DNA of 64,000 nucleotides from Wuchereria bancrofti. Lineage: Eukaryota > Nematoda > Chromadorea > Rhabditida > Onchocercidae. The notes beneath the pieces were generated by a model, which was not told the origin of the DNA, ran no database searches, and worked only from the letters and a program-made list of their open reading frames with translations. The DNA lies in NCBI GenBank assembly GCA_005281725.1, contig SSBO01000015.1, forward strand, positions 434,581-498,580. Direction: 5' to 3'. Shown in pieces: positions 1 to 13,022 of the stretch (position 1 is the first letter of the stretch; the number at the start of each line of letters is the position of its first letter). The position numbers and the translations under genes were made by a program.

Positions 1-1281
1 TTCAGCAGATTCCGCCAGTTTCAGGGCATATAAATCTTTTGAGATATATATAACCTTAATGGTCGGGAATCTTGGAAGTGAAAGAAAATAAAATGAGTCA
101 ACCAACTTCCGCAATTCTTGGAAACAATAATGCTTCCAGATAGCAAACTGTAACATTTTAAAAATTATTTTTTCCTCCGAAATATCATTATCTTTGCATA
201 ACCACTTCAATGAATCAATGGAGTGACATGAATAAACATAAACAAGGGTGAGAGTTTTATTTCGTTAGACAAAGGGTAATTGATGATGACAATCCCCAAA
301 ATCAATTGATAATCTCGAGCACATGCATACAGTGAAAATTGTTATAAGATTAAGATTTGATCGTTTCAGTAGATGAGCAAGAATGGCGCTCTACAACATC
401 CTTCTCAACCAACATTTAAGTGAATTTACCAGCTTTTTTTGAATTCTCAAAGTTCCTATCATTATCAAACAGCTAAAGCCTGTACTTTTACCTGATTATT
501 TCGATACTATACTGGCACCCAATTTAATCATATATTCCAGATTCTTTCATGATTGAACCTCTCGCTCACAAAACCGGAACCAATGAAATTCATGCAGCTA
601 TTGTCTATACAGCTCTTTTCATTATTTGAGGAAACTTCAAAAAATGAACAGGAAACTCTACTTGAAATCTGTAGCGTTATATTTCTGTTGTTTTAGGATG
701 TGTTTCTCTCCAAAAATTCAATTCTTTTATTGAAAATGAAAATTTTGGTAGGAAATGCGAAAGCTATCCCCTTCAACACAATAACAACTAAGTTGGATAT
801 GTCACATACAATCCTAAAATTAAACGCAATTAACTAAACAGTATTCAGAACATTTTCCTTTATTTTTTCAGTAGATATCGATAAACAACTTCAATGGTAA
901 TCTATTCCCGACATAATGTATAGAATTTTGAGTATCGACCCATGCAATAATTTTTCCTCTCTTTAACTGCAACTGAACTAACCACTTCCAATTTGCTTGA
1001 ACTATTTTTGAAATTAAGTTAAAGTGGCTAACACTGTGCACCCTTTTTTGGATAATCGATCACCCCAGTACTACACATCAATCCAAGAATTCCTTCAAAT
1101 CGATAAATATTAGTCGACAAAAAAAAGTATACATTAATGACAAACAACAAAGTAAAATTTACATATATTATTCAAAAATTATCATGCGCTTACTTTACCG
1201 TGAATATAGAAGCACTAAATATGCGATTACCATCAAAACTATCATTCTATTATGCTTACAAAACAAAAAAAGTTTACTACC

Positions 1282-1312
<31 letters not shown>

Positions 1313-1575
1313 TTGTAAAATTATTAAAACGACAAGCCAGAACATAAAACGGATATGCACCATAAGAATCTCCATAGCACCCTTTCACCACCAATATGGT
1401 GGACATTTCATGTCCTTGGGCTGATAAAATTTTGAGTATTAGTGGTGTTTCGCAAAAACATAGGACAGAATAAAATCACGACATGATACAACAGCACAAC
1501 TATTTGCTAAATACTCTATAACATCTTTTCACCACCAATATAGTAGACATTCCATATATATTTTTAGAAGCTAAT
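1..1575. other. Intergenic, no gene recognised
   Basis: I see no convincing gene in this stretch, which lies downstream of PTPA. It is AT-rich with stops in all frames. Two things stand out: an (AT)n run near 1281-1313, and a short imperfect direct repeat around the sequence caccaccaatat at about 1387 and 1529, with similar flanks. Exons of a neighbouring gene outside the window cannot be excluded. Confidence 0.5.
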
Positions 1576-4500
1576 TTATTTAGAAGCTGGAGACGTTGTA
1601 GCATCATTACCCGTACCAATGAGGTTCGGGTCGTCCATTTCTTTGACTGGTTCTATTGAAAACAAAGATCCAAACTGAAAATGTTGCACTACTGGGAACT
1701 TCTTGAGCACCTGAAAATCAAACTAAGAAATTACATGATGAAGATAAATAATAAAATTCAACTTTGAAAATTTAGAAAAAATCAATTCATGAAAAGTATT
1801 GCCTTTATCCTATCTTTTCAGCTTTTCGTACCTTCAGCTTTCATTCGCTCAGCTCCCATTCTCAATCGACATTTTTTTTTTCAATTTTAAAATATACTCG
1901 CATCAATTCTATATTGTCCTCAACATAATTTTGCCACTTCATTTCATGTAATTTTCAGCATTACCAAACATTTTTGGTCAATATTTTCCAGCTCACAAAG
2001 TAGATGCCGAAAAGCGCGAGAAAGCTACTACATTAATTGATAAAGATTACCTCAGCTTCATACATTTTGAACAAGCCAGAATTTATTTTTTCCCAAGTTT
2101 TTACAGCGCTAATATTCCACAACTGATTTGAATGCTCATGAAAGGGACCATTTTTGGTCTGAAAATCAAATTTCAATACGAGATTGTTCAAGACAAAAAA
2201 ATAGTGTCTACAATTTCTATTCAGAATAAGCAATCATTTTTACATTGTTTTTTCGAAATATTTGGCATTTGTAGCGGAGGAAGAATTATGGTTCAAAGGA
2301 AAAAATCTGAAAACTCTGAAAAAAAAAAACATAAATGACGTCATTACTGCGATTATTGAGCTCGTCTATAAATATCGCAGAAATACCCTCTTTTATTTAT
2401 ATGATTAATCTTACGTTATTGATGTACTGGACAGCATCAAAAAATAAATTTCTTGAAGAGTGTATTTCGACAATGTCAGGCTTCAAGTAAGATTCCGGTA
2501 TCAATCGTTTATTTCCTATAACAAAGAATAGAGCAAAAAGAGTGGAAGAAATCTGGCAACAAAGACAAAACGTGATTTTTTATTCATGATATTTTTTCAG
2601 ACAATTACCTACCGATGAGCTGGGAGCTGCCCCATACAAAAGGTATGAATTGAAAATCGTCTAGTGCATGTACGCCTCGGCTTCCAGCTGGTTCCATTCT
2701 ATAAGTAGTTTGAAGACACCGTATTAATCGTATATATCTGAAAAAGGATATGCAGAATACAATAGAAACAAAATACCGATCATTGACAAACTTCAAAATA
2801 AGCATAAAAATTCACCGAATTTATGTGTTCAACAATTTGCAGCATAATAACATCATATCACAAAATACTCGAAAACCTATTTAAATTGACGAAAGCTCTT
2901 GAAAGATAATAAATACATTTCAGAAATCAATCATAACAAATGAAATAAAGGGCAAAATAGTCATGTCCATTAAATAATCTACAATTTATTTAAACGATCA
3001 TGTAACCTTACTTTAGAAATAATCGAAGGACAAGTGAGCGATTATCTGATGGCACAAATACGCCCAGCTTACGGAGACAAAATATAAATATTAGAAAGGA
3101 GGCTTCATGTCCTAAAAGATTCTTGAATGCACTGTAGAATAAACACAAGTCAAGAAAAACCACCAGTCTGTTTAATCACCATAGATCATTTCGATATAAA
3201 GTAAATTTTCAAAAAGAATATTCAGAAAAGTTAATGTAAAGTAAAAATATGCAACCTGATCCGTAATCAATTCGCGTTGCATTGCCGAATGAATCCAAAA
3301 AGTATGGAAGTAATTCCACGACAAAGCCTTTTTTTTCTGCAGTCAAAAGGCCATAAATTATATCATCAGCTTCCTAAAAAAGCAAATCAAAAATCTAACA
3401 CACAGTTTAAGTAATGTAATGAAAAGTCAACTGTCTGCATGAACACTACTTAAACTCATAAATTCATGAAAATGCGAAACCTCTGTTAGACGATCATGCC
3501 ATTTACGAAACGCAACATTACCAAAACGCTGTGTTTCCATATCTTCTGGAGGATATTCAAGTGTCCATTTCTAAAAAATAATGATTATTTGATAATGGCG
3601 CTGCTCAAAGTATAATACAGACTTCTGAAGAATATTTGCTATCGTCTTTCTGAAGGCAAGCAGTGTAGTCTGATGTTAAGATGGCAAGAAAAATTAGAAC
3701 ATGATAAATGTCATTAATGATTTAAGTTAGGCATGTATACAGCATCGGAAAAAATAGAACGCTACCTAGCAAGAGAATAAACGAAGAGATACCTCTTCAC
3801 AAAATGTCATTTTAAAATTTACTACCGATAATAAAAAAGCGTAAGAAACCTGAAGATCGTCCAAAATGTCAATTGCATCCATAACTTTTGGACTGATAGG
3901 GATATCTTCCGTTGACATAACACCTTTCACTGCATCATTCAGTTCATTTACCATTGCCATATATTCCATATAAGCCTGAAAAGTCTTAACATAGTTATAA
4001 AGACTCAATTCCTTCTGCTGGATATCATATCCGTTGTTTTGGATACAAATAAAACCGCAGATAATGAAATATGGGATGATGGAGAATATCAAAGGTCTCT
4101 CATCAAAAGGTAATTGGATTTGCTAAATTACTGTCTCAATACTTCCAACAGATAAGAATAGTTAAACAGCGTCTCATATCAATGATTGAAAATTTTAACT
4201 AAATTAATATTAATTAGTTTCTGCTCTGTGACTACTCATGAAAATTGTTTAATCATTTAAGAGAGCATATTACTACTTTGTTTGTTTCTTTATTTTATCG
4301 TTTTTAAGGTTTGTCTTGAGCAATTTTGTTGTTGATAGTCAATGTTTACACTTACATTGTAACGAAAAAACAGATTTATCACAATTTTTTTCAGGATGTG
4401 TATTCAAAAAGTTTTAAATAAATGGAAAACTTTTTTCGAGACAGTGAAAAATAAGGATAGCATTCTACCAAAGTTGCATCCCTGGTGAATAAAAAAGTAA

Positions 4501-4634
4501 GAAATAGCCCGAATTAAACAAATAAATGAATTGACCTTTGAGCGGCACCATTTTGTAAGATCAAATACGGACAAAATATGACGTTCTGGACGGCAAATCG
4601 CTTTTTTGACCGATTCACCTGAAATGCCATTCAT
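1576..4634 (-). CDS. PTPA: Serine/threonine-protein phosphatase 2A activator (PTPA)
   Basis: PTPA is a peptidyl-prolyl isomerase-like factor that activates PP2A catalytic subunits and helps load their active-site metals. It acts in the cytosol and nucleus. Nine exons on the minus strand: 4634-4536, 3975-3850, 3570-3481, 3373-3256, 3111-3012, 2737-2613, 2515-2415, 2158-2051 and 1710-1576, giving 333 residues, close to the family length. Phases match at every junction. The family signatures are present in order: RFGN in exon 3, the IDYGSGHE segment across exons 4 and 5, YRMEPAGSRGVHALDDFQF in exon 6, GPFHEHSNQLWNIS in exon 8, and KFPVVQHFQFGSL in exon 9. The start at 4634 is the first ATG after a possible trans-splice acceptor (TTCAG, near 4650) and gives an N-terminus like that of other PTPAs. 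Identity is secure; the exact start is less so. Confidence 0.95.
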
Positions 4635-4649
4635 CGGTTCCGTTTTGCA

Positions 4650-4656
4650 CTGAATG
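4650..4656 (-). promoter_or_regulatory. Possible trans-splice acceptor before PTPA
   Basis: On the minus strand the sequence ACATTCAG lies 15 bases before the chosen PTPA start codon, with no upstream coding exon found. Nematode mRNAs often receive a spliced leader at such sites. This is inference from position and motif only. Confidence 0.35.
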
Positions 4657-6445
4657 TTTCCAATTCGACAGAGTACCTACAATCAGTTTAATAACAGCAA
4701 GCGATGAATTTAAAAATAATGCACTGGCGTTAAATAATCTGTAAATTATTAGAAGTTTATTCAGAATAGTTCAGAACCAAGTAAAACGCAAACAGACTAT
4801 GTGTGGAAAGGGATGTATTGTTAATATAAGAAAATTAAAGTCATTTTTATTGTAACAAGTAGAATAAGAGTTAAGCATGATGCATCCTACCCTTCTAGAA
4901 AGTCCATTACATCCCGTAGCAGGTCCAGGTCAAGTAAAGTTAGATAAACGGGACAAAACCGCCAACAAACAAAAGCGCAAAAAGCAGAGGAATGAATTGG
5001 AACGAAGCCAACATTCATATTACCGCCTTTTCCTCCTATAATACTCAAATATGTTCATCTTACCCATTGAGTATTTTACGACAACGATGACGCAGGATAG
5101 CAGAGGAAAAAAGAAAGTGTGTGATTGTATGAGACCAGAGACATTGTAAGGAAATTATGTTTCACGCTGTAATAACACGAGTAGAGAGCATGCTGCAGAG
5201 AAGCAAAGAAGAAATAGAAGAGCGAGGAATGATTGTGTGTTGTGGCGAAGCGATGAGAACGCACCGTTTCTTTTCTCTTTTCTCCCTACCGTCTCCATGG
5301 CCCTCGGCCCTATCGTAGTGTCATGTCTGTGTCTGTCGGTGTATGCATGTGTTCCGGTCGATACTGTATGGTACCATATCGTTTCGCCGCGCGTGAATGC
5401 ATGTCAGTGAATGTTCATCTGTGTTGCTTACATCCACGTGGAATGCACGTACGTGCGTGCAGCTGTTCTGTGAATGCTTCACGTCTGTGGACATCCACAT
5501 GCTTATTATGCCTTTGCGTACATGCATATATTGGATTTACATATAGATGTGTTGGATGTATGTGTGCATGTGTACATCTACCACACATTTATGCAAGCTG
5601 ATGTATGTGTGTGTCTGTATGCATGTATATGTGTGTGTATGTAAGCACGCAGATGCATGTTCACACGTATGTGTATGAGTGTAAGTGTATGTGCATGCAT
5701 ATATGAATGTATGTGTGTAATGTTTGATATTCTTTAAAATGACCATATACCTTGTTGTGTGGCTGGGGAAAAATTTCCGTGCGTTATTGCCGGGTTGTGG
5801 CAGCCGCGGGAATTTTATTTCCTTCAAATTTATGATTGGTATGTTGGGCCCTGTAACTATTCTTTTTCAAAGTTTCCTTTTTACATTTGTTCGCATTTAT
5901 CTTTAAATTGTTTAATTTATTTCGATGTTTTTATCCGTGAAAACTTTAATTTGATAGAAACCAAAAAGCGTAATTTGCTAGAAACCATCCATTTATTTAC
6001 AGTTAAGCATGTATGTTGCATACGTATGCACACACGCATACATATATTTTAGACATTTAAAACACAGCGGCATTCACACAAACAGTTAAGAATGACTTTT
6101 ACTTCAAATTTATTTAAATTGACTTTCCTAATAAGTCGGCCAGTCCTTTGACCCTATACTTATTTAATAAAATCAAACATAACAAACTTCCGTCCCTAAT
6201 GGCGGCGGTCTTGGCTTATTCCTCTTGAATATCGCTTTCTTCCGTTGTATTTTACCGTCTACTGTTTAATAAATTAAATGATTACAAGAAAACATCTTCA
6301 GTCCTGTTCCGCACATGTAGTATGTCTGGTCTATAGGAATGCTACCCTCAAAGAGTGTACTGAACTAAATGCCGCGATGTTTTGAGGATTTTGTAGTAGT
6401 GTACCTTACTTACCGTATCAGTGAATATTCCCTCATCCCTTACTT
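4657..6445. other. Intergenic region upstream of PTPA
   Basis: No gene recognised. The stretch holds the GT-rich tract at 5310-5730, listed separately. Apparent open frames here follow the simple repeat and encode Cys/His/Thr-rich low-complexity peptides, so I do not call them. Confidence 0.5.
5310..5730. repeat. GT/GTAT-rich alternating purine-pyrimidine tract
   Basis: About 420 bases dominated by tgtgtg, tgtatg and tgcatg words, nearly free of long A or T runs and visibly richer in G than its surroundings. It is an imperfect, degenerate microsatellite rather than a pure dinucleotide array. Alternating purine-pyrimidine DNA of this kind can adopt Z-form. Confidence 0.7.
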
Positions 6446-7291
6446 TTAATGAAATGTGAAATAAGGCTGCTGGATACTTCTTCCTGTATCTGTAATGACA
6501 ATCAGCTTGTACTGAAAATAGAAAAAACCAGCAAAGTATGCCTTTGCTATTTTTTGAGCAACTTGTTGCAACTCAATGATTTTATTTGTGAGGTCATTTG
6601 CAAACTTCTCTTGTGTGCTTTGCTGGTTCTGTTCCGGTGATGCAAAATTTCCGTTTTTATGGACTAAAATTGTTTTCTTCATGGTTTTTAATTTGTTAGT
6701 TCTTTTCCCGTTTTCTTTGTCTATATAGTTTTTTTGGATTTTCTTCTGCCTTTGACATTCTATGAAGATATGGTCTGACGAACCAAATCCTTCTTCGTTA
6801 TCAATGAAGAGACACAGTTACATTTCAGATTGCTCTTTACAGATTTTTTGAGACACACTCACGGTTCTAGCAGCTTCCACTGTCTTACTGTTGACCCGTG
6901 CTTTTGTCGTGATAAAAAACAAAAGGACCATTTTAAATAGTGGTGGTCAGGAAGTATTTTAAGTGCCACTTTTGGTTTTCCAATTTACGTTGCAATGTTA
7001 GATTAGATAAATCCATCATTTGCTGTAGTACGCAGTAGTCGTAATGAAGGCGCTTATTTTCTGTAGTTTATGTTCGAAAGTAGCTATCGTTGAAATTCCC
7101 GAATAGAGATCAATTTCACATTCGGTTTTTTTTATTCCATTTCACTTACATTTAGCATCAATGTTATTTTTAACATAGGTAGCTAAATCATAATTCAAAA
7201 TGTGTCTTAAGATATGGTAGACAAAGGGATAAGCTGAACTAAGAAAAACATTAGGATTAACATTTCTTTCTTGATTGAATACCCTGGCCAT
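6446..7291 (-). pseudogene. Decayed coding relic of unknown family
   Basis: Read on the minus strand from an ATG at 7291 to a stop at 6446, a single frame of 282 codons stays coding-like but is interrupted by six stops. The longest clean part is the last 79 codons, from an ATG at 6682. Fragments such as NVFLSSAYPFVYHILRHIL, YSGISTIATFEHKLQKISAF and KFANDLTNKIIELQQVAQKI look like real protein. Further upstream, to about 7560, another coding-like block (including KECDPNLERL) lies in a different frame, which suggests a frameshift. I do not recognise the family. Possibilities are an old transposon gene, a nuclear insertion from a bacterial endosymbiont, or a dead nematode gene. An intact gene with these stops is unlikely. 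Confidence 0.45.
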
Positions 7292-7791
7292 TGTGACTTT
7301 TTGGATTTGCTTGCTTCCGGAAAAGTCACTTTCCTAGTGAGGATTTAATCTCGTCTTTGCTCAGACTCTGGCAAATTTAAGCTGATAACTATGGTACTTC
7401 GCGAGAAATTAACTACTTTTTCGCAAAAGACGATGTGCTTAGTCTTTCCAAATTTGGGTCACATTCTTTCATAGTGCCACAACTACTTTCCCATCCCAAG
7501 ATAGCATGGCTTATTCTTGTATTCCTAGGTTTTCCCTTTTAGGTTTAAGATGTCACTCAAAAAACTGAATTTACGGATTGCTCAAAAATTATGAGGCAGT
7601 TTTTCGGGAAGAAAGATCATTCTGCATGAAAAGTCGCAACAGTCATTCGTTATCTCAATATGATAATTAATTCAAATTTGATTTTCAGGGCATTCCAGTA
7701 CTAGTAACATAGAATAATTTGCTGAGTATATTGGAAGAAAAAAGGGAGGGTTCGCTGTAGTCTTGAACTATCTGGATGTACTGTTCATGTT

Positions 7792-10700
7792 ATGGCTTTA
7801 CATCACAACGACATGACAGGAGGACATGTGACACCAGATGGGGTTGTTTATCATCAGCAGATGGATCCAGAGCATGACGACTTACGGCGAATGGATGATG
7901 ATATCCACGATCCTACATATGCTACTGAACATGAAGTAAGTTTGAATATTCATTCAATCGGACGGCAAAAACTAACATGAGTTTTCTGGAGTTTCTGCCA
8001 CCTTCATTCAAGTTCATAAGACTCGCTTCTTGCATTCATTTTGCATTTCACACTAATTTTAGGTTTTGAAATCCGTCCAAACTATGACAACTTTGGGTAT
8101 TCGTTAAGAAATAAGTTTGAGCTCCTACCACCGCAAGAATTTTAGTCTGTACCGATTGTGTGGGCTTCGGTTGACTGGTGGTATTAGAATTTTGATTATT
8201 TCTAAAATCTTAATATTTATTTTAATATGCTGTATTTAAAACTGTTAACACAGTCTTTTTTAAGTTTGGTACCGACGATGATACTCCACATCATACCCAA
8301 CCACGGGCTGTACATCAGTGTAATATATGCAACAAAATTTTTGTTTCGTTTAAAGGTAAACATTTTCGTCCCACTCTTCCCTTGTCAATTTTTCATATCT
8401 GCAGAATGAATCAGTTGATAAGTTTCCATTTCTCGATTTCATGAATGAATTCTAAAAGCTTTAATTATCCGTGAAGTGAAAATATTTGGAACAATTAGTA
8501 AATGATTTTTATAAGTGTAAAGAAATAATTGTTTTAAGTTTTTAAATAATTGCACTTTCCTCATTTATTTGTTCACTATAGAAGTTACACTGGTATGCGA
8601 GAAAGATTCCATGTTTTAGAAGTTAAAAATTGCGAACGAAAAATAAAGTTGTGCAAGTTGTGCACATAAATATGGAACGAAGTTACCATGTGCGGAAGTA
8701 ATCATATGTCTCGAGACCCACATAGGTAGTTTGAGAACTAAGCGCGTGCACTGATCATTCGAAGCTCACCAATGCAGTTCTTTAGAATTTCTATAATTTT
8801 CTTCAGAAATTGAGAAGGAGTGCAATCTGATAGTTTTAGGCCTGCAACAACATGCTGTAATTCATACGGATCAAAAACCGTTTGGCTGTGATATTTGCGG
8901 GAAAGCATTTCGGTTTAAATCGAATTTATTTGAGCATCGCTCGGTACATAGTGGGTTCACTCCTCATGCTTGTCCTTACTGCGGCAAAACATGCAGGCTT
9001 AAGGGTAATTTAAAGAAACATTTGAAAACACATGTTTCAACAAAGGAAGAACTTGAAGAAGCCTGGAAGCCGTTTGCAAGGTAAGCAACCAATTCTCCTA
9101 ATTTATTTGAATGAACATTAGGATTACACCAGATTGAAGCTTACCCCATAATTTCCATAAAGTCTAATTGGCATAGGGACTTTTACCTGTAAGATCTGTA
9201 TTACTTATTTGGGATATAATTTAAATTATTTGTCAATTTTAATTACATTGTAGACAATTATTTTAAGATTGCTTTCTTTATATTCTCCCACCTTAACTCA
9301 TCTTTGTAATTATGGAAAAAATGAATAACTTCGGCTTGTCTAAAATCATGCAATAATAAAATTATATAATAGAAATTGGTCTGAATAAATCATTCTGTCT
9401 CTTTCTTATACGTTAAAAGACATTAAAAATTGAAAAATAAATTTTTTGAGAGGACACAATTATACCAAATGTTTGATTTTAATATTGCTTCTGATTTTCA
9501 CCTTCATCATTTTTAACGGTTTTAATTGACATCTCATTACAGCAATCGAAGGCCACCAGCAGATATTCCCGATGATGCCATAATAGTACGTAGTGCCGGT
9601 GAACCCTTCTTCACGCCTCCAAGTCGTCCACGAAAGCGAAAACTTGGTTTAGGTCCTGATGCGCGGCCGTGGATTGAAAAAATCCGACGTGGAGAATTAT
9701 TACCAAGTGCTCCCATAGTTGAAAAGGTGACAAAAAAAATATTCAGTTAGGGAGGGTTAGTGGAGGATTAAAGTTAGCTTCCATCAGAAAAGTGAGATTA
9801 GGAAAAAAATCTAAGAAAATTGTAGCATAGTGATCATATAATTTTCACGCCAGAATTGACTTCAATGAAGAAATATATTTCAAAAACACATTTTGTTGAA
9901 GCTTATTGACTCTTTGCACTATCGAATTATTTCCATGTTGTTTAGACTGCATATATTAGGTTTCTTTGTAACTTTCAATTGTATGTTTCGAGATAACTCA
10001 GGAACTTACAACCATAATTATAATAATTCCAGATTAATAATTTCATTTTTAGATGCGAAGACTATCGGAATTATTAAAATCAGCTGAAGAAAATTCATTT
10101 AATCTTGACGAAATATTCGAACAAGCCCGTGCATTGTCGTTTGAACGTTTTGATTGTCCCATCTGTAAAGTAGTCTTCATGTCAAGGTTGGAATGCGTGG
10201 AACATATTGATATTGAACATCCAATGGCAAGAACTGAGCGACCATTGTTTTGCGAAGTATGCTTCATTCTTCTCTAGATTAGGCCCAATGAGATTACAAT
10301 TCTTTTACAGTTCGAGTTTTGGGGTTCTCAAAATGTGTTTGTGCTACTGTTTTTTCCCCATGAATACTTTTAATGGTGTTGAATATATTTTACAGAACAG
10401 CTACTGTTAAAAGAATGAAACTTGTTCAAATAATATGTTTGATTTAGGTTTGTTTGAGAACTTTCGCAGATCGCAAGGCAATGGAACAACATGAAAGTTA
10501 TCATAAACGGGTTCATTTGCTCATTGAACATGGTGATCTCGAGGTAAAATATTTGTGTAATTTTAATTTAATGAATGGAACTCATAACTGTTATACATCT
10601 ACCGTTTGATGCTGAATGATATGGTTTGGGGTTAATGGCGGGCTTGACTTGGAATTTTCTCTTGGGATTTTTCTTTGGTTTTTCTAGATCTACAGGTATT

Positions 10701-11054
10701 GTATGGTGGAGTTGTAACTGCACAAACCATATAATAAATGGATGTATGATTTTACAATTATATGCGAAAAAAGAATTAAACGAAATATTTGTGGAATATT
10801 GAAATATGAATCATTACCTGAAATACATCATTGTAACCGAACTATTTATTTTGCTGATTGCTGATGAATTTAGAAAAGTTTATATTATAAAAATTATCAA
10901 GCTTATTGCAGTTTAAAATTTAATTGTCGAGCTAAAGTATGTTTTATGGGCTCAATGCTAACTAATTTACATATAATTTGTTCAGATTGTGGATCCGGAA
11001 ATTTTACTTCCGGAAACGTGTGACGTTATGGATGAAGAAGTAGAGGCCGTTTGA
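7792..11054 (+). CDS. C2H2 zinc finger protein, five fingers
   Basis: Seven exons: 7792-7935, 8265-8355, 8840-9080, 9543-9726, 10053-10256, 10448-10543 and 10986-11054, joining in phase to 342 residues. Five classical C2H2 fingers lie at about residues 67-87, 95-115, 123-143, 255-276 and 287-307. The first is split by intron 2 and the last by intron 5. Fingers 1-3 are contiguous, with linkers TDQKPFG and SGFTPHA. The long linker to finger 4 holds a basic proline-rich block (PPSRPRKRKLGLG) that looks like a nuclear localisation signal. The N-terminus is acidic and His/Asp-rich. The protein is most likely a nuclear DNA-binding factor. The family is conserved in style, but I cannot name the orthologue, and its targets cannot be read from the sequence. 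The ATG at 7792 is the first in frame. Confidence 0.88.
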
Positions 11055-13022
11055 GACTATTGCTGATTAGTAATGAATTTATACATGATTTGTTTAAAAG
11101 TTTTGCATTTCCAACTGTGCGTCAAAAGCCAATTTTAACTAATAGTTTTCCTCCAATTTCGAATATTGATTTTCTACCAGTTTTTGAAATGCGACTCTAT
11201 CTCAGATGTTTTCCTGATTTCGGCCGTAAATATTAGCCTCGATGGGGCTATCAGTTCCTTCTGATGGGGGGGGGTTGACATATCGTTCCTTCTGTTTAAT
11301 CCATCATTTGTTCTCCTGTTAGAAATCCTAACTCTTTAGTAATATTACATATATCCTTTGATTAAAACTTTGAGAATTTTTGTTTATGTTTTCGATTCTG
11401 TATTTTATTGTAATTATTATTAATAGAGTGTCAGGCAGGTAGGTACTCAAGGTTAACTTTTCGTATGCATTAATTCAGTACATAAACAAGCAAGTGATTA
11501 TATAGACTCTTTAAAAATTGATTCTGATTAAAGAGTATAATTTCCACCTTCTCACTCTTGTTTTACGGTTTACCAATAACTTGCAAAATTTTCAATTTTC
11601 TATTTAAGAAGTTATTTCCAGCTGTTTATGTTTTTATTTCTTTGTAAATTTCTATTTTTGGTGCATCGGATGATTTCAGGCCGTTTTTCTTTCGCTGAAT
11701 TTATGGTTGTTAATTGTCTGATATATTGTTTTATGTGACAGCTCTAAAGTTTTTGCGGTTTGTACAGTTATTGTCCTCACCTGCTGACTTTAACAATCTT
11801 ATAGGGTTCGTTACGAAGCATATGATGATATGCTTCTAGATGGTTGATGTTGACACTTTTAAATCAGATAAAAGGTCTGAAAGCACTTAATATTTTTAAA
11901 GTTGTGGAATTCAAACAACTTCCGAGTGATCCGTCCGTCATATGAGTATTGATGCTGAACTTTTGTCATGAAGAACTGCCATCGATCACTTCAATGACAG
12001 AAAGTGCTTCTCGTGTGCATCAATGTGGATTGTTAGTGGTGTATTATGTATACGAACAATTCCAGACTTTATCGTGAGGAAAATGTTTTCTCGGGAGATT
12101 TTGGTGTAACCTACCTTGGATTGAATTAATTGATAGCTGGTATAGAAAGCATTTGAAAGGGTCAATACAGGTCATCCCTAACGTATATTTATTTCATTTC
12201 TATGGAACATTTCTGGTTGATTCGCCCTAGTTAGGCAGCAAAGGTCGATGGTGTATTTCGTTGATGTCATCAGACAAAAAGTGATACATTTCCTTTTTTT
12301 TCGAGGGAACTTCCCGAGCGAGCAGCAGATCGTAAAGAAGGCAAAACCACAAGTTTTGCAGCTCATAATGCCATATCCCGTTACTGTCGTACTTGCTTTA
12401 CTATCAGGGAGCGAAGTATCGTGATATTCCCGCATTTAGTTTGATATACTGCTCACCACGATGAAAAGTGAGGACTTAAATCAGTGTTAAATCTTCTTCG
12501 TCCACCCAAATGATTTGCAACTTCAGCCAACCATTTCCTGGCTTATAGTTCTTTCTTTTAATAGAAATCATTGTAACGTTCCTGCTGTCCCCCACGACAC
12601 GTATAGTTCGTAGGTAGAGAATGAGGAACTTTTCCATTAGTACCGGTATCTGCTATTTTGTTCAACAATGAAATTTAACATTCCACGAATCTATCCATTA
12701 AATGATAACTTTTAAACTACAAAGTGCTAATCAACTTTATTATGTATAGAAATCAGTTGCAGATAACATCACAAAAAAGAATAAAAGTAACAAGCACTAA
12801 AAAATCGGTCCAACCCAATCACTTTTTCCCAAACATAAGGGATAGAAAATTACATAGTAGATTTGGCAAACTATGCTTGAAATAACAGTAGGAAAAATTC
12901 ATACCAACCAGAAAGTAGTGCACTAATGAGTTACTGACGAAAAAAAAGCAAATGAGAAAAAAGCAATGAACATAACAGGTCAATATTTTGATGCATATAC
13001 AACATCAGAGAGAAAAAATGAA
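11055..13022. other. Intergenic between converging genes
   Basis: This region separates the 3' ends of the zinc finger gene and the UAP56-binding gene. It includes a run of G residues near 11265-11275. A plus-strand open stretch at about 12297-12447 is coding-like in composition but has no partner exons and no recognisable domain. Nothing else is supported. Confidence 0.45.

Noticed and set aside
8065..8077. Alternative exon 2 start of the ACSF3-type gene reading from the acceptor at 48064
   Set aside because: The site actually lies at 48061-48077: starting exon 2 at 48065 gives the wrong phase with exon 1 and a stop. The second acceptor at 48077 gives CHGDRVLSRVEKS in phase, matching the family.
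12297..12447. Plus-strand coding-like stretch between the converging genes
   Set aside because: About 45 codons (includes LPERAADRKEGKTTSFAAHN) without a start, partner exons or known domain; too short to call.
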